Positions 49,443-61,299 of a DNA stretch of 64,000 nucleotides are shown here, one piece after another. Position 1 is the stretch's first letter; every line of letters begins with the position of its first letter. Location of the stretch: NCBI RefSeq assembly GCF_046630445.1, contig NC_092342.1, positions 86,710,001 through 86,774,000 of the forward strand, in the 5' to 3' direction. The notes beneath the pieces are model-generated. The model searched no databases, was not told the DNA's origin, and was given only the letters and a program-made list of their open reading frames with translations. The translations under genes and the position numbers were made by a program. Source of the DNA: Rutidosis leptorrhynchoides. Its lineage: Eukaryota; Streptophyta; Magnoliopsida; Asterales; Asteraceae.

Positions 49443-51791
49443 GTTGCTTGTCCTCAAGCAATATAGTCTTGAAATACAAGAATCACTTCTTTATTTTTCA
49501 CACTTTGTACATCAGTGATTTCTTTACGGCGGTATAAACAATGGTAGTAACGATGTGGTTTACAGTCCCACATGACTATAAAATTTAGATCCATTAAGAA
49601 AATTGGATCTTTATGAAAACATTTGATTTTTTTTTTTTTTTAAATTAAATCTAGCTTTTACCCTAGATAAGTTTTCCGGAATAACCCTTCACCGGTGTTT
49701 GCAAATTCTTTTTGTGGGTTTGGTGGGTTTTAGATTTGAAAATTTTAGCTCAAAACTTATGGTTTTGTGTCACCCACTTGCTAACCTTGTATTAGGAAAG
49801 CAACACGTCCAGTATACTTGCTCCATATATTACCTTTCGGTAAACTACCGTCTGGTTGTAAAGGAAAGCGTTGAACAAGCAACTGTTAAGGCAATGTCCC
49901 CTGACATGCTTTTAATTATGGTCTATAACGTGTCGGATTCAATTACTATCCTTGGTAGGAGCAATAGTAAAGCTCACCCTTATAATTTTTCGGTCTGGCA
50001 CAAGGTCCTGTCTTCGACCATACTAAGCAACCACCGTTCTTACGGTTGACACCCGATTTGGTTCAGGTGACCTAATGGATTCCAGGTGAATTCTTAGGAT
50101 TTTATGTTCAATGGTAATGAACGCATTGAAAATGGGTTTTCAGAAAACAAATCGGTTTGTAATTTTGATCAAAATATTTTCTCGTTCAAGCTCGAGTTTA
50201 GATATCATTGAATTCCATGAGTTTGTAATTCTCAATCTTTAAGGTCAATCTCAAGGATTGAGTAATATCAGGCTTAAAAGCTGATTTTTAATCTTTAAGG
50301 AGATTATCCTTTCTGGGGGTCTGATTTATTAGTCTTATCAAGCTAATTTGCACGGTGTCCTCCCCATTTTACAAGACAGATCCTCTCATGGTTAGGATAA
50401 GTCTGACCACTTGGCGACCCTGTTTGATGCTGAGGTCCGTGGATTTCCTGCTGATTTTAGAGATGGCTTTTCTAGATTTTTCATCAACCTACAGCTTGTC
50501 TGGACGACAACTTCATGAACTAAATCAAGAAGCGCGTGTCTTTTTCGAAAGACTTTACTTCCTTTTAATGTTGGAATTGATTCATCGTGTAGATCCATCT
50601 CTTCTTTTCTTTCATCGGGTAAAACAGTTTAGTTTAGTCCAAAGCAAAAGTATCTTCAATTATTTGTTACAGAAATATGTGACATATGTTTAAGATAACT
50701 TGGTAATTTTTCCCACACTTGGCTTTTATTTTCCTTTTTATTGTCCTCTATTCCATTTTAAATGAATTCTAACATTTTGGTTTGTTTCTCAATTTATGTC
50801 CTTTCCGAGGTAACAATAATTTCGGTGTTAACACCTAGTTTTATCGTTCATAAATATGTATAAACATGATTTTGAGTTCATTTAATTGAAAATTTTGAAA
50901 AATTTTACTAGAATTGGGTAGTCATTAATAAGACTAGGGCCGTTCTTTATTATCAGAGAGCACTAGATTCGAATACAACTACTACTTTACTAGTATTTCT
51001 AATGGTAACCAAGTGTTTAAAGTAAAAAAAAATTTAAAAATCCGAAAGAATTTAACCCCTTCCCACACTTAAGATCTTGCAATGCCCTCATTTGCAAGAA
51101 ATCAGTAACAATTTAAATTATTGAGGGTGATTAGTGTAGAAATGATTAAATTTTACCAAAGTTTCCAAACATATTGGCGTTTGTTTGCTGAATGATAAAT
51201 GGTGCATATCATTTGTTCATTCTGTCTGTTGTTACATCACATTTATTTGTCATCTTGTCGTCAAAATTAGTAGCTTTTGCTGAACTTAATGCCAGTCTTT
51301 GAAAATGCGCTGTTTTACTCTGTTTTGTACAATCTACAATATACATACATACAAATATAAACATGCATGGCAATTTGAAATGGGACTTAATATCCCACTT
51401 TCAAATCCTAAATGTGAAATATTAGTACACAATAATAATAAAAATGATAAAGATTACATAAGTATATTCAATAACATAAGTTTAAACATGAATAAGTAAA
51501 AAGATAAAAACATAAAAATCATATAAATAACCAAATGGAACTAAATCAGTCTGGATATGGGTTCCAGTTCATCTCGTCAGGTGGGTTCCATTATTGGTTA
51601 TAGGTGTTTTGATAGGCTTGGTTATAGTCATACCGGTTAAAGGGTGGTCGGATATCGGGGCTATGTTGCGGAAAATGAGCAGGTCGAGTAGGTACGTAAT
51701 TATTTGGTACCTGATATGATAGCTGGCTCATGATTTGGTGCTGATGAACTAACCAGCTATCATGTTGGTGTCGCCTATAATCCTCGTATAC
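49443..51791 (-). other. Long 3' non-coding region of Athila-like element 2
   Basis: About 2.3 kb without a credible gene. Conserved block by block with 18,346-20,200 of element 1. Short frames such as 50,355-50,693 recur loosely in both but drift in length and are not called. Confidence 0.6.
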
Positions 51792-53057
51792 TCACTCAGA
51801 GTTCCACTGCTCATACATACTATGTCTGGCCGCGTTCGTCATTGCTTCCTCATCTATACGAACGTGGACGTCAAGAATAGCATCTCGAAAGACATCCCTA
51901 ATGTCTTCCGCCTCCTCCATTTCCTCGTCCGAGCCTCTCTCTACCTGAGGATGAGATCCCTCATAGGGTACTGCCTGGTTACGTCTACTTTTCAATACCT
52001 TAGCACCCACATAAACTTTCAATCCTAAGGGCTCAACCTGTTCTCTACAAAGCTGTAATGGACCCCCTTGGTTCCTATCAACACCTAAATACTCTCCAAT
52101 GAGAGTAACAAAAATACCTCCTCCTATTATACTCCCGTCCTGCATTCCCTCTACCATTTTAGATAAATAAAAAGCAACACAGTAAGGGATATTGACAAAG
52201 CTTCTAGGATCCCGAATACACTTTAGGTAGAATAAATCATGTAAGGTAATTTTTTCTTTATTATGACCTCTCTGTGTAATCGAGTTAGCCAAAAATCTAT
52301 GAATAATACGAAGCTCGGCTCTGTCAATATGTGTATAGGAGTGTTCTCCTGCTCGTGTAAAAACATCAAAATGTGACATACGCCTCCAAATGGCGTCAGC
52401 GTCAAAGTTACTATCTACCATTTCACCATAATGAATCAAATTTGTACAATCGGGTAATAGCAACTCACCAGGAGTATATATCTGTAAGGCCCTGGCCATG
52501 TCCAGCATGGACATTCTGTACATCCTACCGCCAAGGATAAACCTAAGAAGTCTTCTATCATCTATTCTAACTATATTTGTATCAAGTGATACAGTACTCA
52601 TCAACTCAACACACCATTCCTTATATACAGGTCTACGAATGGTGAAAAGACGTTCCCAATCTGTAAAAGAAGAACTGCCATACCTTTGAACTAAAAGATG
52701 TCTAACACGGTCAGCTAGATGGACCGTTTCCAAAGGGGCTCAATCGATTACCCTTGGCACCTCTACATTTTTTGTTACCAATTTGAATTTGTTCCTTTGA
52801 TATGTCTCGTAATCTCTCCATCTCCTATCAAATCTCAGATTAGGATGCAGAGTGTGCTCAGGAATCGTTGGGAATTCTACTGGCAGCCTCATTGGGAATA
52901 CTATGAATTCATCAACAAACTGTACCGGATCATAATAAGGTATGTGCTGATCAGGCTGTTGTTGTGGTTCTTGTTCGTGTTGCATTTCTGGTTCTGGTTC
53001 TGGTGCTGGTGCTGGTCGTCTAGATGATGATGCTCCTGAACCTCCAGTATCGGCTTT
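51792..53057 (-). pseudogene. ATHILA-ORF1-like (env position) frame, one nonsense codon
   Basis: One frame from 53,057 to 51,792, split by TGA at 52,740-52,742. It opens with a Pro/Glu/Gln-rich stretch (PAPAPEPEPEMQ), then about 300 residues of a globular-looking domain (RRPVYKEWCVEL; ITLHDLFYLKCI; PYCVAFYLSKMVEG) and an acidic tail. I read it as the plant 'ATHILA ORF-1' protein family, whose function is unknown. Its place after pol is where envelope-class elements carry env-like genes, but I see no signal peptide or membrane segment. No ATG exists in frame near its start; upstream the frame runs into a stop. A splice acceptor (TTTTGCAG) ends at 53,058 and the candidate first exon is at 54,859-54,900. 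Confidence 0.7.
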
Positions 53058-54858
53058 CTGCAAAACACATTAAACACAAAATTTGTGCATCCAAATATGC
53101 ATTAGTGTTAGCAAAATAACAACTTAAAACAATCACTATAACATGTTAAATCAAAATTAAACTTATACACATTTTCACAATTTTTCACAATTCTACACTT
53201 TTCAAATAAGCACATATGAAAATGTATAGAAAGTTCATAAGCATTTAACTCAAATAACATGTCAAAATAGTCATTACTAATAATTAAACAAGTCTCAAAT
53301 GGCAATTACATCAAATTAATCAAGTTCATGAATTTTGGACTTAAAAAGTCCACTTTAATCTCCAAAAATCATGTTTAGGATCAATGTTTGGATCATTTAA
53401 TTATCTAAACATGTTACACTACTCAATTTAGCAATAATTCATGACAAAAATCGGTCATAACCTGTTTATATCAAAAAGCCCCAAATTGCTCAAGAACACT
53501 AACCCTAGATTTCTAAAAATTTTGAAGTTTTTGGCTTCAAATCATGTTAAATAGCATCAATCTAGGTTATACATGCATAAAATACTAACAATTTAACACT
53601 AATTACACTAGAAATTAACAAAATTGCATTAGGTAAAAAAATTGGTAATTATCACAAAAACTAGGAATTTATAGAGTTTAGGAGTGTAATTTTTACCATT
53701 TTGCTGAAGAATGAGAATCTAGGCATGATTAGAGCAAGAAAAATGACGAATTACGGTGGAAAAATGATGAAATTTGGTGAAGATTTGAGGTATTTTTCGT
53801 GTATGTGTGTGTGAAGTGGTAAAGAACACAGCTCGCTGGCTGTTTTGAGTCTGGCCAGATTTTTGCCTCCATGCGATCGCATGGAGGTATAGGGAGAATC
53901 CCATGCGATCGCATGGGTGCCCGGCTACAGTGATTTCAGTTTTTTTTTATATATATCTTATACTAATTAAAACAATTAAGTAATTAATTTTAAAATTTTG
54001 TTTCCCTTGTTATTTAGGACGAGGTCGTTTCGGATCGATGTCCTAGTCCGTCCTTTGACAAAATTTTAAAATTTGTCTTTTTGTAGTGATTGTTTTAAAA
54101 GCTAAGATTTTTAGGGTTTTTTTTTTTTTTTTTATGTTTTTGGCATACTTTAATTCAATAAGATTAAAAATAATGATAATAAAAGTTCTCGTCCCTCCCT
54201 CGGGTAAAGCAATTTCGGTTCAATGACCTAGTCTTCAACTTACGACGAATTTTAAAAATCATATTTTTAACTTAATGAGATAAAGTAAATTTTTGTTTTT
54301 AAATTCACACCAATCTTAAAATTTGAAATGCATAAAATTAAAAATTCTTATTTTAAAAATTAAAAATTCACACCAAACTTAATTTAAAAATTCATATTAT
54401 AAAATCACACCAAACTTATATTATATTTTTCAAATATTTACAATTTTAAATATATTGTTTTTACAAAGTTTACAATATTAATTTAAGATTTATATATTAA
54501 TTTTAAAAACATGGTAAAAATAAAGTTAAAAATCTTTTTGGCTTTTTATCCCACTTTAATCAATCAAATATTATCAAAAATATACGCCCCTCTTTTCGGT
54601 AAAGTAGTTTCGGTTCCATGACCTAATTTAACTCATGACGAATTTTTGAAATATTTTGTGTTGATTGATTAAAGATATTTATACCTTAAGAATAAACGTT
54701 AAATTTCGCAGTGATGTAATAATTTTTTGAATGATATCAATAATTTCGGTCGCCAAACCTAATTTTATTTAATACCAATTTAATACTTTATAGCGAACAA
54801 ATTAGCGTTTATTATCAAAAGGTTAAAAATAAAAAAAATAAAAACTGTACAGACTTAC
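53058..54858 (-). other. Candidate intron before the env-like frame
   Basis: On the minus strand CACAG|GTAAGT at 54,858 is a consensus donor and TGTTTTGCAG ending at 53,058 a consensus acceptor, 1,801 bp apart. An ATG at 54,900, 14 codons before the donor, is open and enters the env-like frame in phase. The stretch has no ORF of its own; it is very AT-rich at 54,000-54,850 and holds a palindrome pair at 53,866-53,917. Confidence 0.55.
53866..53917. repeat. Palindrome pair, env intron
   Basis: Perfect palindromes at 53,866-53,887 (22 bp, outer arms CCTCC/GGAGG) and 53,900-53,917 (18 bp, outer arms CC/GG), both around CATGCGATCGCATG. Confidence 0.95.
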
Positions 54859-54900
54859 CTGTGAGATAGTATTCTTAGTTATATGATCTATCCCATTCAT
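54859..54900 (-). other. Candidate start exon of the env-like gene
   Basis: Fourteen codons from ATG 54,900 to the splice donor at 54,859/54,858, in a different frame from the overlapping zinc-knuckle ORF. Phase 0 at the donor matches the AAA codon at the acceptor. Predicted from sequence only. Confidence 0.45.
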
Positions 54901-55258
54901 AAGATAGTCGGTTTAATTGGTTTTCCATGGCTACATAGGCGTAACCTCGAGCATTCAGTGTTTTTTCTTCTAAACATATGAACGGTCCATCTCTGCATAA
55001 AGTAACAAATTCGGTATTTGAATAGGTTTGATTATTTGAACATTTACCTCCATGTGACCATTTTCCGCATTTGTGACATCTTTCTAGGTGTCGTGCTCTT
55101 CTTTTCGCTGCAGATTTTGATTTTCCTTTACCAAATTGTAACTTATTATCTTCGCATCTGGATTCTTTTCTTACTCCGTCCAATCTTTCTCTGATTACTG
55201 ATACTATTTCACTCGGAAGTGTGTCATTATTACGTTTAGTGATCAAAGCGTGTAGCAT
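54875..55258 (-). CDS. Small zinc-knuckle ORF between pol and env-like gene
   Basis: 127 codons from ATG 55,258 to TAA 54,875. The middle is strongly basic (KGKSKSAAKRRARHLER) and is followed by CHKCGKWSHGGKC, a CCHC-like finger one residue shorter than the standard retroviral knuckle (C-x2-C-x4-H-x3-C). A basic patch plus knuckle suggests nucleic-acid binding; no further homology was recognised. A T-rich tract ending TTTTTTTTAG (acceptor-like, near 55,302) lies 44 bases upstream and the consensus donor at 54,858 lies just after its stop, so the ORF could sit within one exon of a spliced transcript. It is absent from Athila-like element 1. It may be an accessory protein or a decayed fragment of a longer frame. 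Confidence 0.45.
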   Translation of the reverse strand: MLHALITKRNNDTLPSEIVSVIRERLDGVRKESRCEDNKLQFGKGKSKSAAKRRARHLERCHKCGKWSHGGKCSNNQTYSNTEFVTLCRDGPFICLEEKTLNARGYAYVAMENQLNRLSYEWDRSYN

Positions 55259-55461
55259 TAGACCATGGTTTAGTTCACAGGCAGTTTCATTTCGTAAAAA
55301 CCTAAAAAAATAAAAATTCAGAATGGGGGGAGAAGACTAGTTCTTTAGGGTCTGCTAGGGAAAGACCGTTCGGGTTCCATTTTTGAGAACTACACGAAAA
55401 CAGACAATCTAACTCTAACAGAAATACATATTATCCTTTAAAGACTTGATTCTCCCCACAC

Positions 55462-58400
55462 TTAGTTAGCTGTGGTATCGGAATTGTGATTAACTTCATT
55501 GTCGAATTCCATCGGACTATCTATGTAGTGTTTAACTTTGTGACCATTAACTTTAAATTCAATCCCATTTGAATTTATTAATTCTATCGTTCCGTATGGG
55601 AAAACTCTTTTGACTATGAATGGTCCAGACCATCTTGATTTCAATTTTCCAGGAAATAGCTTGAATTGTGAATTGAAAAGAAGAACTCTGTCTCCTTCTT
55701 TAAATTCTTTTAAACTTTCGATTCTTTTATCATGCCATTTCTTCGTTCTTTCCTTATAGATTAACGAATTTTCATATGCTTCATGTCTTAATTCTTCTAA
55801 TTCGTTTAGTTGACTTAATCATAGACGTCCAGCTTCATGCATATCAAGATTACATGTCTTCAAAGCCCAAAATGCTTTGTGTTCAATTTCTACTGGAAGA
55901 TGACATGCTTTTCCATAAACAAGTCTAAAAGGTGTGGTTCCAATTGGAGTTTTGTAGGCTGTTCTAAAAGCCCAGAGTGCATCCTCCAATTTAATGGACC
56001 ATTCCTTCGGATTTGATCCTACGGTTTTCTCTAGAATACGTTTTAAAGCTCGGTTGGTATTTTCAACTTGTCCACTTGTTTGTGGATGATATGCGGTGGA
56101 GATTTTATGAGTTACTCCATATCTTTTAAGAACTTTCTCAAGTTGATTATTACAGAAATGAGTACCCCGATCACTTATTAAAGCTTTCGGTGTTCCAAAC
56201 CTTGCAAAAAGATGTTTTAAAAAGTTGACTACAACTCGTGCATCGTTAGTTGGGAGAGCTTGTGCTTCCGCCCATTTAGATACATAATCAATGGCAACGA
56301 GAATATAGAGATTATTATGAGATTTTGGAAATGGTCCCATAAAGTCAATACCCCAAATGTCAAATACTTCACATACTTGTATGACATTTTGTGGCATTTC
56401 ATCACGTTGACTTATTTTTCTGGCCCTTTGACATTCATCACAGGATTTGCAAAGAAGGTGTGCGTCTTTGTAAATTGTGGGCCAATAGAATCCAGCTTCA
56501 TAAACTTTTCTTGCTGTTAGTTGAGGCCCATAATGCCCTCCTGTTGGTCCTGTGTGACAATGGTTTAAAATTTTACTAGCTTCATCTCCGAATACACATC
56601 GGCGTATTATTCCATCTGGACAACTTTTAAACAGATGTGGATCTTCCCAAAAATAGTGTTTTATATCACTGAAGAATTTCTTTCGTTTCTGGTACGATAA
56701 TCCTTTTTCAAGGAATCCACATACTAAATAATTTGCATAGTCTACAAACCATGGAATTTCATTATAATCTATCTTCAATAGATATTCATCAGGAAAGTTG
56801 TCTTGTATGGCCGATTCATTTAGAACTTCTAATTCGGGATTTTCAAGACGAGAAAGATGATCAGCGGCGAGATTTTCTGCTCCTCTTTTATCTCGGATTT
56901 CAATATCAAACTCTTGTAAGAGTAAGATCCAACGGATTAATCTTGGTTTAGCATCTTGTTTCGAAAATAGGTATCTAAGAGCAGAATGGTCGGTATAGAC
57001 CACCGTTTTTGCTAGAACGAGATATGAACGAAATTTGTCAAAAGCAAAGACAATAGCAAGGAGTTCTTTTTCAGTAGTTGTGTAATTTGTTTGTGCTCCT
57101 TGTAACGTCTTACTAGCATAATATATAGGTTGAAATCGTTTTTCAATCCTTTGTCCTAAAACGGCTCCCATTGCAAAATCACTTGCATCGCACATTAGTT
57201 CAAATGGTAGATTCCAATTTGGTGTTATCATGATCGGTGCATTAGTGAGTTTCTCTTTAAGAATATTAAAAGATTTGATACATTCATCTGAAAAGATGAA
57301 TGGAGCATCCTTTTCTAGGAGTTTATTCATAGGAGTGGCAATTTTAGAAAAATCTTTTATGAAACGTCGGTAAAAACCGGCATGCCCTAGAAAACTCCTA
57401 ACTCCTCTAACATTGGTGGGATGTGGAAGTTTAGCAATTACATCTACTTTAGCTCTATCCACTTCAATTCCTTCCTTCGAAATTTTATGACCAAGAACGA
57501 TGCCTTCTTTAACCATGAAATGGCATTTCTTCCAATTAAGTACTAGATTTGATTGTTCGCATCTAATAAGCATTCGTTCCAGATTAACTAGACATGATTC
57601 AAATGTATCACCGAAGACTGAAAAGTCATCCATGAAAACTTCCATGCATTCTTCTATCATGTCATGAAAAATCGCCATCATACACCTTTGAAAGGTTGCA
57701 GGGGCGTTGCAAAGTCCAAATGGCATGCGTTTGTAAGCAAAAGTACCATAAGGGCACGTGAACGTGGTTTTCTCTTGGTCGTCGGGTGCTATTAGAATTT
57801 GAAAATATCCGGAAAATCCATCTAGAAAACAATAGTAACTATTTCCGGCTAGCCTTTCCAACATTTGATCAATGAAAGGCAAGGGAAAGTGATCTTTTCT
57901 GGTGGCGTCATTTAATTTTCTATAATCAATACACACACGCCATCCTGTTACAGTCCTAGTAGGAATAAGCTCATTTTTTTCATTTGTAATGACAGTCATG
58001 CCACCCTTCTTAGGTACGCATTGAACTGGGCTTACCCATGGACTATCAGAAATTGGATAAATTAGACCTGCGTCTAGCAGTTTAATAATCTCTTTCTTAA
58101 CTACATCTTGCATATTAGGATTTAGTCTTCGTTGGCGTTGCACATACGTTTTATGACCTTCTTCCATAAGGATTTTATGTGTGCAATACGAAGGACTTAT
58201 TCCTTTAATATCATGAATCTTCCATGCAATGGCTGGCTTATGAGCTTTCAACACAGAAATGAGTTGTGATTTCTCATTTTCAGTAAAAGAAGACGATATT
58301 ATTACAGGTAATTCAGATTCACCATGTAAATAAGCGTATTCCAAATGGTTTGGAAGTGGCTTTAACTCTAATTTCGGAGGTTCTTCTATCGATGATTTGT

Positions 58401-61065
58401 ATCGATATATGTCTTCTTCTTTTAGCATTTGAATTTCTTCTGTTGTTGGTTCATATCCATTAGCTATAAGTGTAGCTAATATTTCAGCTTCATCAATTTG
58501 TTATGTTCCTTCTCCTAAAGAACATTCTCCTGTTCCTTGTAATTCTGGAAATTCTTCTAACAATTCTACATGTGAATCTATAGTTTGAATATAATAACAT
58601 GTATCATCTGCAGATTGCGATTGTTGCATTACTCTATCAACTGAAAAGGTAACACTCTCGTCCTCTATACTTAGGATCAATTTCTTACCAAACACATCTA
58701 TCATTGCTTTAGCCGTGTTTAAGAATGGTCTTCCTAATATGAGAGGAACTTGAGAATCTTCTTCCATGTCCAGAACAACAAAATCTACTGGAAATACTAA
58801 AGTACCAACTTTAACTAGCATGTTCTCCATTATCCCTCTAGGATATTTTATTGATCGATCGGCTAGTTGTATACTTATTCTTATTGGTTTCAATTCTCCA
58901 AGGTCTAGTTTAGTGTATAGTGAAAACGGCATTAAATTTATACTAGCACCTAAGTCTGCCAATGCTTCTATTGAACTAAGACTACCCAGAAAACATGGAA
59001 TTGTGAAACTTCCTGGATCAGATAGTTTTTCTGGTATCTTATTCAACAGCACTGCTGAACAATTAGCGTTCATAGTAACAGCCGAGAGTTCTTCCATTTT
59101 CTTTCTATTCGTGATCAGATCTTTCAAGAATTTAGCATATCTAGGCATTCCTGAAATCACATCAATGAAAGGAAGATTTTCATTTATTTGTTTAAACATA
59201 TCCAAGAATTTGGATTGCTCGGCTTCAAGTTTCTCTTTCTTCATTTTACTCGGGTAAGGAAGTGGTGGTTGGTATGGTTTAACATAAGGTTTAGCCTTAA
59301 CTGTGTTATCTTCATTAACCTTTTCAACTACCGGTTCTTTTTCCTTATCTTGATCAGGTTGTGGTTCTTGTGGAGTAGGAATAGCTTCATCAGAAGTTAC
59401 AGGTATTTCAGGTGGTTTAAGTGTTGTACCACTTCTTGTGGTAATGGCTTTAGCTGTTTCATTCTGGGGGTTAGCATTTGTATCACTAGGTAGACTTCCC
59501 GGTTTTCTTTCACCTATTAACCTTGCTAGGTTACTTACTTCTTGTTCCAGATTTTGAATAGAAGCTTGTTGATTTCTAAATACTTGAGCATTTTGTTCAT
59601 TGGTTTGTTTTTGAGATGTGAAAAATTGCGTTTGAGTTTCAACTAGCTTCGTCATCATATCTTCTAAATTCGGATTTTTATCATCGGTTTGTTGTGGTGG
59701 TTTGTTTTGAAAATTAGGTCTTTGCTAGTTGTAAGTATTATTGGATACTTGTTGATTGCTAGGACCTTGTTGGTTGTTGTATGGAATATTTCGGTTATAG
59801 TTCTGGTTTTGATTGTAAATCGGTCTTGGCGGTTGATAATTATTCTTATAATTATTTCCAGACCTTTGGTTTATGTATGAAATATTCTCTCTTTGTTCCA
59901 TTGTTAATTCAATACTGAAACAATCTTTTGTCAAATGTGGTCCTCCACACTGCTCACAACTAATTCGTATTGAGTGTATATCTTTAGTCATCTTTTCCAT
60001 TCGTCTCTCGACAGCATCTATCTTTGCGGAAATGGAATCTAAGTCATGGCTAGAATCGGCTCTAGCTGCTTTAGATGATCTAACGATATCTTTTTCATGG
60101 TGCCACTGATGTGAGTGGGAAGCAGTGTTATCATTAATTTTATAAGCATCAATTTCGGTTTTCTTCATAATGGAACCACCAGCTGCTATATCTATGTCTT
60201 TCCTTGTAGTGATGTCGCATCCTTGGTAGAATATTTGTACTATTTGACAGGTATCTAAACCATGTTGCGGACATCCTCTTAATAACTTTCCAAATCTTGT
60301 CCACGCCTCATATAGAGTTTCATTCGGTTTCTGTGTAAACGTAACAATTTCTCCTTGAAGTCTTATGGCTTTAGATGCAGGAAAGAATTGTTTAAGAAAT
60401 TTTTCAACTAAAACGTCCCATGTATCAATCGCCCCTTCAGGTAACGATTCCAACCAATCTTTGGCTTCTCCCTTTAAAGTCCAGGGAAATAACATGAGAT
60501 ATATCTGTTCATCCTCCACTTCTCGGATTTTAAATAGTGTGGAGATCCTATTAAAGGTACGAAGATGTTCATTTGGATCTTCCTTTGGCGCACCACTAAA
60601 TTGGCATTGATTAGTCACCATGTGTAGAATTTGTCCTTTGATTTCATAATCTGGCGCATTAATGTCTGGATGAGTAATTGCGTGACCTTGGCCAGTGCGT
60701 TTAGCTCTCATTCGGTCTTCTATACTTAAAGGTTCCAGATTCTCCATAATTGAATTTGTTGAATCGGAATCACTAGAGGATTCTGATTTAATGGTTCGTT
60801 CCTCAACAATCTCTGTTTGAATGATTGGTGGTTCCGGAGGAAAATTTAATGGTTCAGGATCTATGAATCGTCCCTGAATATTCTCCGGATTCTCAATTGT
60901 GAGGTCGGGTTCAAAAAATGGATTATCGGAAATTTGAATTGGAGTACTTGGTCGACTGGATGAAGATTCTAAAGAAAAATCAACGGCGGTAATATTTGCT
61001 AAATGTCTTGATCTAGTTACAGGTGGTGAACGTACAAAAGGTGGTGAACGTCTTGCTCGGTGCAT
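55462..61065 (-). pseudogene. Athila-like element 2 gag-pol, three nonsense codons
   Basis: ATG 61,065 (MHRARRSPP) to TAA near 55,462, 1,867 codons in one unbroken frame. Gag has LMLFPWTLKGEAKDWLESL and the finger CEQCGGPHLTKDC near 59,960. Protease has DLGASINLMP near 58,960. RT has [22 protein letters not shown] and [10 protein letters not shown] (near 57,633). RNase H has [10 protein letters not shown] and TDHSALRY. The integrase has an HHCC finger ([14 protein letters not shown] ... CKSCDECQ) and a DDE core ([26 protein letters not shown]). A C-terminal [14 protein letters not shown] segment follows. The frame is interrupted only by TAG 59,725-59,727, TAA 58,501-58,503 and TGA 55,819-55,821. 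Domains themselves look complete, so the copy decayed recently or moved in trans. Confidence 0.92.
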
Positions 61066-61297
61066 TACTGAATATCCTATTAGTTTTTAAAAAGGAAAGA
61101 AAAATTATATAAGTTATCCAATTAATAGACTTTTCTGATTTTGCCCACGTTTCGAATAGCCAAAAGATGCAGTAGAGGGGCAGGATTCGTTTGGTCTCAA
61201 TATAATTGAGGACTGTTTGGCTCCAATAACCCGGTCCACGTACAAATCCAACTATTACTACGAACCAGAAAATTTTGATGTCTATCAATTTAACCAC
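61013..61297 (-). other. Small conserved upstream frame, counterpart of 23,337-23,618
   Basis: 94-codon frame (MVKLIDIKIF) overlapping the gag start out of frame. Near-identical DNA in element 1. Coding status unknown. Confidence 0.35.
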
Positions 61298-61299
61298 TT

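Noticed and set aside
49096..50693. Frames of 112-116 codons in the Athila 2 LTR and 3' region
   Set aside because: No domain, no stable counterpart length in element 1, and they cross the LTR border, so they are chance frames.
51792..53057. True envelope glycoprotein
   Set aside because: No signal peptide or transmembrane segment is visible. It looks like the ATHILA ORF-1 family, so only the position is env-like.
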